A stretch of 12,652 nucleotides of DNA, from contig JAEEYJ010000022.1 in the NCBI GenBank assembly GCA_016291725.1, positions 1-12,652 of the forward strand, given 5' to 3'. A program made the position numbers and the translations under genes. The DNA is from Solobacterium sp. (GTDB lineage Bacteria; Bacillota_I; Bacilli_A; Erysipelotrichales; Erysipelotrichaceae). The stretch's first letter is position 1; each line of letters begins with the position of its first letter. The notes below the pieces were generated by a model. The model made no database searches and was not told where the DNA came from. It saw only the letters and a program-made list of their open reading frames with translations. This document shows positions 1 to 5,540 of this stretch, piece after piece.

Positions 1-28
1 GCTATTGTAGAAAAAAGGAGACACCGCA

Positions 29-385
29 TTGATTGCTGTACAATCCAATAAGTACCTGCACCGGCTTGTACTGTCCGCATTCATCATGACTGCGCTGCCG
101 TGGCTGACCGTGACGTTCATCCGGAGCGATGCCGGCATGGCCGTATGCTTTCTGCTGTTCTTCGCTGTCAATCCCGCCTGGTCCATCATCCTCGGTGTCC
201 TTGCGGGGGAAAACCTGCAGAAGCAGTGGAGTCTGCCGGTCCTTTCCGCCGCGTTCTTCCTTGCTGGCACATGGCTCTTCTTTGATATGGGAGAGACGGC
301 TTTCCTGCTGTATGCCGGCATCTACCTCGCACTGGGTACCGGAAGCATGCTGGTATCAGCAACTGTCAGGAGGAAGGACCGGTGA
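29..385 (+). CDS. Small four-helix membrane protein, unknown function
   Basis: 118 residues, not recognised as a known family. It starts with TTG at 29-31. I accept this start because AAGGAG at 15-20 lies 8 bases upstream, and no ATG start is as well placed. Hydrophobic stretches at about residues 13-31, 37-59, 70-86 and 90-112 predict four membrane helices with very short loops, and the tail is basic (RRKDR). No catalytic or binding motif is visible. The gene ends 59 bases before the peroxiredoxin gene, which has its own strong ribosome binding site, so joint transcription is possible but not shown. All three frames in the first 51 bases reach a stop (10, 32 or 51), so an upstream gene probably ends here, but which frame it uses cannot be decided. 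Confidence 0.72.
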   Translation: MIAVQSNKYLHRLVLSAFIMTALPWLTVTFIRSDAGMAVCFLLFFAVNPAWSIILGVLAGENLQKQWSLPVLSAAFFLAGTWLFFDMGETAFLLYAGIYLALGTGSMLVSATVRRKDR

Positions 386-408
386 CGTTTGGCAAGTATG
401 GTTTGTCC

Positions 409-424
409 TGCGGCGGTGTACAAT
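409..424 (+). promoter_or_regulatory. Possible -10 element before the peroxiredoxin gene
   Basis: TACAAT at 419-424 matches the -10 consensus at five of six positions and lies 20 bases before the start codon, with AGGAGG at 431-436 between them. No -35 hexamer sits at a normal 16-18 base distance. TTGGCA at 389-394 is a good hexamer but 24 bases away. The operon could instead be read through from the gene at 29-385. Confidence 0.25.
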
Positions 425-444
425 GAACACAGGAGGGAAGAACT

Positions 445-900
445 ATGCTGAATACCGGAATCCAAGCACCTGATTTCACCCTGCCGGACCAGGCCGGCAC
501 AATGCATACACTGAGCGAATACCGCGGCAGGAAGGTCATTCTCTATTTCTATCCGAAGGACAGTACATCCGGCTGTACAGCACAGGCCTGCGGCTTTGCG
601 GAGCGGTATCCGCAGATCCAGGAAAAAGGCGCAGTCGTATTGGGCGTCAGCAAGGACAGCATCAAATCCCATGCCCAGTTCGCAGAAAACAACAGTCTGC
701 CTTTCACCATTCTCTCCGATCCGGAACTGAACGTGATCAAAGCCTATGATGTCTGGAAAACGAAGAAACTGTACGGGAAGGAGTCCATGGGCGTCGTGCG
801 TACGACCTATCTGATCGATGAAGAAGGAATGATCATCCAGGCCATGGACAAGGTCAAGGCTAAGGACAATCCCCAGCAGATACTGGAGATCCTGGGATGA
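445..900 (+). CDS. bcp: Thioredoxin-dependent peroxiredoxin, Bcp/PrxQ type
   Basis: 151 residues, the usual length for the Bcp/PrxQ family. These cytoplasmic enzymes reduce hydrogen peroxide and organic hydroperoxides and are recycled by thioredoxin. The thioredoxin-fold signature is clear: APDFTLPD near residues 8-15, YFYPKD at 34-39, then the active site TSGCTAQAC. Here Cys44 is the peroxidatic cysteine and Cys49, five residues later, is the expected resolving cysteine of a 2-Cys PrxQ. The usual TPGCT is TSGCT here, a mild variant. Arg119 in GVVRTT is the conserved active-site arginine. ATG at 445 follows AGGAGG at 431-436 by 8 bases. The stop TGA overlaps the ATG of yaaA (ATGA at 897-900), which implies translational coupling in a peroxide-defence operon. 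Confidence 0.95.
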   Translation: MLNTGIQAPDFTLPDQAGTMHTLSEYRGRKVILYFYPKDSTSGCTAQACGFAERYPQIQEKGAVVLGVSKDSIKSHAQFAENNSLPFTILSDPELNVIKAYDVWKTKKLYGKESMGVVRTTYLIDEEGMIIQAMDKVKAKDNPQQILEILG

Positions 901-1655
901 AGATCATCATTTCTCCTGCCAAACAGATGAAGGAGGACGATATCCTTCTGCCGATGAATGAACCGGTATTCCTGAGGGACACAGAAAAACTCAGGGACTG
1001 GATGCGGTCATTGAACAGCGCAGCTCTGAAGAAGCTCTGGGCCTGCAGCGACCGGATCCTGAACCAGAATATCCAGCGTCTGGAATCCATGAAACTGCAG
1101 GGATCCACGACAGCTGCCCTGTTCGCCTATGACGGCATCCAGTACAAATACCTGGCACCGAACGCCTTCACCCAGGAAGAACTCGACTATGTCCAGGATC
1201 ACCTGCGCATTCTGTCCGGTTTCTACGGCGTACTGAAGCCGATGGACGGTGTTGTACCGTACCGGCTGGAGATGCAGGCAAGAACAGATCTGGACGGCAG
1301 GGACCTCTATGGATACTGGGGAGACCGTCTGTACCGGGAAGTCCTGGATGACAGCCGGATCATCGTCAACCTGGCTTCGGAGGAATATGCCCGGTGCATC
1401 CGGGACCACCTCACACCGCAGGATACCTTCCTCACCTGCACTTTTGCGGAAGAAGACAACGGCAGGCTCATCAGCAAAGGCGTCTACTGCAAGATGGCAC
1501 GCGGGGCCATGGTACGCTGGATGGCGGAGCACAGCATAGAAGATGTACATGACCTGCAGGCATTCCGCCTGCTGGACTACAGCTACAGCCCGGCGTGCTC
1601 TGCAGATACAGAATATGTCTTTATCAGAAAGAAGGAATCAAGGAATGAAGAATAA
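897..1655 (+). CDS. yaaA: Peroxide stress protein YaaA (UPF0246/DUF328)
   Basis: 252 residues, close to the family's usual 240-260. In E. coli YaaA is induced by OxyR under hydrogen peroxide stress and lowers free intracellular iron, limiting Fenton damage. Its biochemical mechanism is still incompletely defined. Family signatures visible here are IISPAK at residues 4-9, FAYDG at 76-80, the long conserved segment from HLRILSGFYGVLKP (102-115) to YRLEM, GYW at 139-141, VNLASEEY at 157-164, and the basic KMARG near 199-203. The ATG at 897 overlaps the bcp stop by 4 bases, and its 3' end overlaps the next gene by 11 bases. Pairing with a peroxiredoxin fits the peroxide-defence role. No OxyR or PerR box was identified. 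Confidence 0.93.
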   Translation: MKIIISPAKQMKEDDILLPMNEPVFLRDTEKLRDWMRSLNSAALKKLWACSDRILNQNIQRLESMKLQGSTTAALFAYDGIQYKYLAPNAFTQEELDYVQDHLRILSGFYGVLKPMDGVVPYRLEMQARTDLDGRDLYGYWGDRLYREVLDDSRIIVNLASEEYARCIRDHLTPQDTFLTCTFAEEDNGRLISKGVYCKMARGAMVRWMAEHSIEDVHDLQAFRLLDYSYSPACSADTEYVFIRKKESRNEE

Positions 1656-2001
1656 ACGGTTCGGAAAAAGATGTGCATGGCTGTACCTGATCGTACTGTT
1701 TCTGCTGAGCATTCTGATGGTGAAGCTCTATATCGAAGATTCCTACGCGCACATGCAGGCAAGCGGTACCATCGGTACACCGTCACCCGTCGGCATCTTC
1801 GTATTCGCAGGGGTGATGTGGGTGGCTTCCATCGTCGTGTTCCTTGTAATGGACCTCCTCCACGCAGTCATCGCTCATGGTGATGAAGGCATTGTACCGT
1901 GCTTCTTCAAGGATCTTGGATCATTTGTACTGAGAATGCTGCTGTATTGGCCGCTGCTGATTCCGGCGATGTATATCGGAGCGTATCTCGTAAGGCTGTA
2001 G
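1645..2001 (+). CDS. Small three-helix membrane protein, unknown function
   Basis: 118 residues from ATG 1645. A longer open frame begins at 1543, but it lies inside yaaA and has no ribosome binding site. AAGGA at 1632-1636 sits 8 bases before 1645, so I use the shorter start. The start overlaps the yaaA end (stop at 1653-1655). Hydrophobic segments at about residues 10-28, 49-71 and 91-115 predict three membrane helices, with a basic N-terminus (MKNKRFGKR) likely cytoplasmic. The family is not recognised and no catalytic motif is seen. It is the last gene of the bcp-yaaA operon: its stop codon lies inside the stem-loop of an intrinsic terminator. A link to redox or iron stress is only suggested by its position. 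Confidence 0.8.
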   Translation: MKNKRFGKRCAWLYLIVLFLLSILMVKLYIEDSYAHMQASGTIGTPSPVGIFVFAGVMWVASIVVFLVMDLLHAVIAHGDEGIVPCFFKDLGSFVLRMLLYWPLLIPAMYIGAYLVRL

Positions 2002-2015
2002 AAACAGCCTTTTTC
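1992..2015 (+). terminator. Intrinsic terminator of the bcp-yaaA operon
   Basis: The stem AAGGCTGT at 1992-1999 pairs with ACAGCCTT at 2004-2011 around a four-base AGAA loop. It is followed by a T run ending at 2014. The TAG stop of the upstream gene (1999-2001) lies at the loop. Confidence 0.85.
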
Positions 2016-2053
2016 ATGATTCTACGGAGCGTGGATAGGATTCTGCGGACCAT

Positions 2054-2071
2054 CAGTATATGCTTGTACTG
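2054..2071. promoter_or_regulatory. Palindrome upstream of XRE gene, possible operator
   Basis: CAGTATATGCTTGTACTG has perfect outer arms CAGTA/TACTG separated by 8 bases, and 14 of 18 positions are symmetric about the centre. It overlaps a weak -10-like TATGCT at 2059-2064 and ends just before the ribosome binding site at 2072-2077. XRE regulators often bind such short dyads in their own promoters. Binding here is inferred. Confidence 0.35.
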
Positions 2072-2085
2072 AAGGAGAAGCATCT

Positions 2086-2775
2086 ATGGACCAGATCAGA
2101 ACAGGACAGTTCATCGCTGAGCAGCGGAAGAAACAATCGCTGACACAGCGCCAGCTGGCGGACAGACTGGGAATCAGTGACAAGACCATCAGTAAATGGG
2201 AGACCGGAAACGGGCTTCCGGAAGTATCCTTGATGATCCCTCTGTGCGAAGAGCTCGGGATCACCGTCAATGAACTGCTCAGCGGGGAACGGATTGCCGA
2301 AGCCGACTATAAAGACAGAGCGGAAGACAACATCCTTGCCTTGATGAAGGCGCGGTACAGAACCCTCAGCCTTGCCGTTCTGCTCAGTGTATTCCTGACT
2401 CTCTTCGCGGTCTTCATCGGTGTCTGCCTGTCCCTGCAGATCCGGTCCACCGGCTGGGCAGGCACTGCACTTTTTGAGTTTGACGCAGAAAGCTTTGCGT
2501 TTGAGATCCTGATATACATCCTCGCTGCCCTTCTGTTCTTCCTTGTTCAGACACTGCTCCTGCGCAAGGCAAAAGCCCGCTGGGCAAAGCCGCTTCCCGT
2601 ACTGCTGTCCGCAGCGGGATACCTGTTCTGCCTGTGTGCGGGGCTCAGCAGTACAGGCTCACCGAGCGTCATTGCGGAGAACCGGTACTTTGCAATGTTC
2701 CTGAGCATGCCCGTGACAGGCGCCTTCGTCGGCAGTGTCCTGGCCTTTCTCCCGCAGAAGCTGCTGAAGCCGTAG
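2086..2775 (+). CDS. XRE-family transcriptional regulator with membrane-embedded C-terminus
   Basis: 229 residues. Residues 4-62 form a lambda-repressor/Cro-type helix-turn-helix domain. RQLADRLGIS (22-31) and KTISKWETG (33-41) are the classic helix 2 and recognition helix, and the domain ends with the family's typical LxEELGITVNELLSG. A charged linker follows. Hydrophobic stretches at about residues 92-116, 137-157, 170-188 and 203-223 then predict four membrane helices. The DNA-binding head would therefore be held at the membrane, an arrangement known for many Bacillota XRE proteins, whose signals are mostly unknown. ATG 2086 has GAAGGAG at 2071-2077, 8 bases upstream. A palindrome at 2054-2071 could be its own operator. 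The next gene, 95 bases on, seems to have its own promoter. Confidence 0.88.
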   Translation: MDQIRTGQFIAEQRKKQSLTQRQLADRLGISDKTISKWETGNGLPEVSLMIPLCEELGITVNELLSGERIAEADYKDRAEDNILALMKARYRTLSLAVLLSVFLTLFAVFIGVCLSLQIRSTGWAGTALFEFDAESFAFEILIYILAALLFFLVQTLLLRKAKARWAKPLPVLLSAAGYLFCLCAGLSSTGSPSVIAENRYFAMFLSMPVTGAFVGSVLAFLPQKLLKP

Positions 2776-2808
2776 GCATACGAAAAGAAACAGCACGGTG
2801 GCTGTTCC

Positions 2809-2837
2809 TTGTCCGGATACTTTGCCTGGGCTATTAT
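2809..2837 (+). promoter_or_regulatory. Sigma-A type promoter for the PAS-CPBP gene
   Basis: TTGTCC at 2809-2814 (four of six -35 matches) is separated by exactly 17 bases from TATTAT at 2832-2837 (five of six -10 matches). Transcription would start near 2844, giving a leader of about 27 bases before ATG 2871. Confidence 0.5.
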
Positions 2838-2838
2838 G

Positions 2839-2850
2839 TGATTGTAATCA
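2839..2850. promoter_or_regulatory. Perfect 12-base dyad at predicted transcription start
   Basis: TGATT-GT-AATCA has perfect 5-base arms directly downstream of the -10 at 2832-2837. A repressor bound here would block initiation. The adjacent XRE regulator is one candidate, but this dyad differs from the palindrome before the XRE gene, so the same protein need not bind both. Confidence 0.28.
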
Positions 2851-2870
2851 TGCCCGGTAGGAGGACAGAG

Positions 2871-4097
2871 ATGGAGAACCAGAAAGAGACACAGGAAGCG
2901 ATTAAGGAAGATCAGGAAACCCTTGTACGCAGTATACAGGAAGATGAACTGCAGGATATGCTGGATGAAAAGGTCACCGATACGCTTCTGAACAGTGAAA
3001 TGGAAGTCGAAGTCACAGACGAAGAGATCTCGGAATCGGTGATCGATCCGGAGATGGTTCAGCAGACCATTGACGCGGAAGAAATGCAGGGGGTCCTCGA
3101 CACACGTGTTCTCAGGGACTTCGACGAAGGGATCATCACCTTCGACCGCAGCGGAGTCATCCAGTATATCAATCCCGCAGCGTCGCTGATTCTCGGCCTG
3201 ACAGGCAACGCAGTCGGGAAGAGATACCGTGATGTTTTCGACAAAGAAAACAGTGCACTGCTGGAGTTCCTGGTACGGTCTACGGCAGAAAAGAACACCT
3301 CGTACCGCGGCGATATTGTATTCCACCGGGATGATGGCAGAGACGTGCGCCTCAATACCAGCTGCATCTGCCTGCAGGATGATGATTCCCAGGAAAGAAG
3401 CTTTGCGGTTCACTTCGAGGACATCACAGAGATCGATATTCTGCGCCGCAAGCGCCGTGAAAGCTCAGCGGTATTCATCGGTACAATGACGGCTGTTTCG
3501 GTGTGGATCTTTATTGTGGCACTGTGGCAGCAGACAGGACAGAAGGTTCCCCAGGAAGTCATGACGCAGTTCATTCATGTCATATCTCTGGTCATGTTCT
3601 TCTATGTCCGCCGCTATACACATTTCTCCTTCGATGAAATGGGTCTGAAGTACAAAGGGATTTCCAAAGCAGTGAAAACAGACTGCCTGTTTACAGCCAT
3701 ATTCGCAGTGATGCTGTTCGGAGCCAAGTATCTGATCCTGCGTGTTTCACCGGGTTTCTTTGCACAGGGTGCTCCCTTCTGGGACTGGAGCAGGGCCAAC
3801 TGGTCCGACTATACCTATCCCTTGACGGTGGTCCTGCAGGAATTCCTGTCGCGGGGTGTCATCCATGAGAACCTTCGGCGTATCTTTGTCGGGAAGTACA
3901 GTGAAGCTGCGGCAATCATCGTTTCTTCTTTGCTGTTCGGTGCACTGCACATTCACCGTGGATTCATGTACATGATCGCTGCGACGGCACTGCTGTCGAT
4001 ATTCGGGGTTCTCTACCGGAAGCAGAACAGTATCTGGGGTCTGTGCATTCCGCACTTCGTTCTGGGAGAGATGGTATGGTTCCTGGGATTTGTGTGA
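2871..4097 (+). CDS. PAS-domain sensor fused to CPBP/Abi-type intramembrane protease-like domain
   Basis: 408 residues from ATG 2871, chosen because AGGAGG at 2859-2864 lies 6 bases upstream. The in-frame ATG at 2850 precedes that site and lacks its own. Residues 1-80 are strongly acidic and helix-prone. Residues about 80-190 form a PAS domain (GIITFDRSGVIQYINPAAS at 87-105, ending in FEDITEID), and a basic patch RRKRR follows at 192-196. Predicted membrane helices then run at about 198-219, 232-248, 270-290 and through 315-405. The last part has CPBP features: QEFLSR at 323-328 in place of EExxxR, FxxxH at 356-360, and His395. CPBP/Rce1-type proteins cleave peptides within the membrane or serve in bacteriocin immunity. 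The altered motifs make catalysis uncertain. The PAS domain would sense a cytoplasmic cue, but no ligand can be named. Confidence 0.8.
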   Translation: MENQKETQEAIKEDQETLVRSIQEDELQDMLDEKVTDTLLNSEMEVEVTDEEISESVIDPEMVQQTIDAEEMQGVLDTRVLRDFDEGIITFDRSGVIQYINPAASLILGLTGNAVGKRYRDVFDKENSALLEFLVRSTAEKNTSYRGDIVFHRDDGRDVRLNTSCICLQDDDSQERSFAVHFEDITEIDILRRKRRESSAVFIGTMTAVSVWIFIVALWQQTGQKVPQEVMTQFIHVISLVMFFYVRRYTHFSFDEMGLKYKGISKAVKTDCLFTAIFAVMLFGAKYLILRVSPGFFAQGAPFWDWSRANWSDYTYPLTVVLQEFLSRGVIHENLRRIFVGKYSEAAAIIVSSLLFGALHIHRGFMYMIAATALLSIFGVLYRKQNSIWGLCIPHFVLGEMVWFLGFV

Positions 4098-4360
4098 GTC
4101 TGTGCAGCGATCTGAATCATACGGAAAAGCATTGCCGGCCCATGTGCAAAAACGATTCATAGGTTAACGGGATTATCGGAAGGGCATCAAATGCCGGGAA
4201 CCTATTCATTCACTTCAGAAGCAGTCTGTTATTCACAAAAACCAAGCCGGCTCTGCGCTGGCCTGGCTGCGGCAATGCCTTGAGATCCATCACTGTAGAA
4301 ATCAAAGGCCTGAAGGTGGATCTGCAGTCCGTATGCCCGAGGACTGACAATCGGCTGAAA
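4098..4360. other. Intergenic stretch with no convincing gene
   Basis: About 260 bases without a supportable gene. On the plus strand, 4163-4381 is open for 73 codons with no usable start codon or ribosome binding site, and its translation was not recognised. A short hairpin CAGTCC/GGACTG (4325-4330 with 4341-4346, 10-base loop) has no T tract. No promoter, RNA gene or mobile-element end was identified. Confidence 0.5.
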
Positions 4361-4401
4361 CACAAAAACAGGTCTGGCCGGTAAGGGTCAGACCTTTGTT
4401 T
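4361..4401. terminator. Bidirectional intrinsic terminator
   Basis: AGGTCTG at 4370-4376 pairs with CAGACCT at 4389-4395. On the minus strand the stem is followed by GTTTTTGTG, a good tract for ending the DUF362 transcript 24 bases after its stop codon. On the plus strand it is followed by TTGTTT, so it may also stop transcripts from the PAS-CPBP side. Confidence 0.75.
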
Positions 4402-4418
4402 CTGTACAGGCTTCTGGA

Positions 4419-5402
4419 TTATTTTATGAGTTTGAACGGCTTGACGCCTTCCACTGCCTTTTTCGGTGTAATGCGTGCCTCCTCATTGTCCAGATCGATC
4501 AGGATGTACTTCATGTTGCCCATCCCGAGCTCATACATATAGGACAGCTGCCTGTGGCCGTGCCTTGTCTCAATGCGCTCCACCAGATCATGGTGGTCTT
4601 CCTCGCACATGGCATAGATCAGATCAACGCTTGCCGTATCGATGGCGCAGATATCGGTGGATGCCAGGATGCCGACGTTCGGGGTCACAACCGGTGCCGC
4701 CGCAACGCCCTCACAGTCGCAGGATACCGACATGTTGCGCATGACGTTGACGTAGGTAATGTTTTTGCCGAAGAAGTCGATCGTTGCTTTGGTGGATTCC
4801 GTGATCTTCTCCATCAGTTCCTCTTCCACAACACCCCAGTCATTGCCGTCCTTGGCGTGGATCATGCCTTTGCCGATGCGTCCGTCCGCGCAGCCGATGC
4901 CGATGTTCTTGTTGGAACCGCCGAAGCCGCCCATGGTGTGGCCCTTGAAGTGGGTCAGTACGAACATGGAATCATAATCGGTCATATGAGAGCCATGGGT
5001 CATATGGTCGAACCACTTGCCGCCCTTGACCGGCAGATCGACAGTTCCGTCTTCGTCCATGATATCCACCGGACGGAAGGTCCATCCGTTGATCTCCAGG
5101 GTCTTCCTGTGCTGTTCAGTAGTATAGCGGTCGCCTGTGTAGAATGTATTGGTTTCGACAATCACAGCGTCCTTCAGTGTCTCTTCGGTATCCAGGACCT
5201 TCTGTACCCAGGATGCAGGTGTGAAGTTGGGACCGTGCGGTTCACCGGTATGCAGCTTGACCGCAACCTTGCCGGTCATGTTTGCGTAGACTTTCTCATA
5301 GGCTTTCATGATGCCTTCCGGGGAAATGTCCCTGGTGAAATAGACGATGGATTCGTTGCCGGTTCTTTCCTCTGCAGGAATATACTTTCTTCCGTCTGCC
5401 AT
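4419..5402 (-). CDS. DUF362 domain-containing protein
   Basis: 327 residues. The DUF362 family is recognised by VAVKLHTGEPHG (residues 46-57) and especially HFKGHTMGGFGGSNKNIGIGC at about 151-171, followed by GKGMIHAKDG. Many DUF362 proteins carry 4Fe-4S ferredoxin domains or stand next to them. Here the whole length is the DUF362 domain and no CxxCxxC ferredoxin motif is present, although scattered cysteines (171, 228, 230) and a DCEG motif at 229-232 are seen. The biochemical role of the family is unsettled, and iron-sulfur or redox functions have been proposed. There is no signal peptide, so it is probably cytoplasmic. ATG (5402) has a strong AAGGAGG (complement of 5409-5415) upstream. The gene diverges from the deaminase-like gene and is closed by the terminator at 4361-4401. 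Confidence 0.88.
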   Translation of the reverse strand: MADGRKYIPAEERTGNESIVYFTRDISPEGIMKAYEKVYANMTGKVAVKLHTGEPHGPNFTPASWVQKVLDTEETLKDAVIVETNTFYTGDRYTTEQHRKTLEINGWTFRPVDIMDEDGTVDLPVKGGKWFDHMTHGSHMTDYDSMFVLTHFKGHTMGGFGGSNKNIGIGCADGRIGKGMIHAKDGNDWGVVEEELMEKITESTKATIDFFGKNITYVNVMRNMSVSCDCEGVAAAPVVTPNVGILASTDICAIDTASVDLIYAMCEEDHHDLVERIETRHGHRQLSYMYELGMGNMKYILIDLDNEEARITPKKAVEGVKPFKLIK

Positions 5403-5450
5403 TCGTGGCCTCCTTTTCTGCTCTTCAGAGCGGGTGATGCTTCTGAGTAT

Positions 5451-5481
5451 ATGATAACTTATCCAGTGCCCTGCAGGTCAA
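5451..5481 (-). promoter_or_regulatory. Possible promoter of DUF362 gene
   Basis: Read on the minus strand, TTGACC (complement of 5476-5481) is followed after 19 bases by TATCAT (complement of 5451-5456). An alternative -10, TATACT, lies 5 bases further on. The spacing is long, so the call is tentative. Confidence 0.3.
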
Positions 5482-5506
5482 GCAGTATCCGTATGATGAT
5501 GGTTTG

Positions 5507-5515
5507 TGATATGAT
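5507..5515 (+). promoter_or_regulatory. Extended -10 promoter of the deaminase-like gene
   Basis: TGATATGAT is a TGnTATGAT extended -10 element. No -35 consensus sits 17 bases upstream, as expected for extended -10 promoters. The start site would be near 5522, about 19 bases before ATG 5541, with GGGAGG at 5530-5535 as the ribosome binding site. Confidence 0.5.
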
Positions 5516-5540
5516 GTAACACAATATCCGGGAGGTCGGT

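Noticed and set aside
1..51. End of an upstream gene
   Set aside because: Stops occur in all three frames (10, 32, 51) and the visible residues are too few to choose one.
389..424. TTGGCA as -35 partner of TACAAT before bcp
   Set aside because: The 24-base spacing is too long for a normal sigma-A promoter.
2789..2806. Hairpin AACAGC/GCTGTT after the XRE gene
   Set aside because: The six-base stem has no following T tract, so it is not a convincing terminator.
2634..2870. N-terminal extension of the PAS-CPBP frame
   Set aside because: It overlaps the XRE gene, reads as an arginine-rich shadow, and precedes the AGGAGG that serves ATG 2871.
2547..3413. 288-codon minus-strand frame across the XRE and PAS-CPBP genes
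   Set aside because: It spans two real genes and their promoter, and has no ribosome binding site or motif.
4163..4381. Possible transposase or zinc-ribbon fragment suggested by CG and VCP spacing
   Set aside because: There is no start codon, only two cysteines far apart, and no recognisable family sequence.
4554..5519. 321-codon open frame antisense to the DUF362 gene
   Set aside because: The minus strand has a strong AAGGAGG start and DUF362 signatures; the antisense frame has neither.
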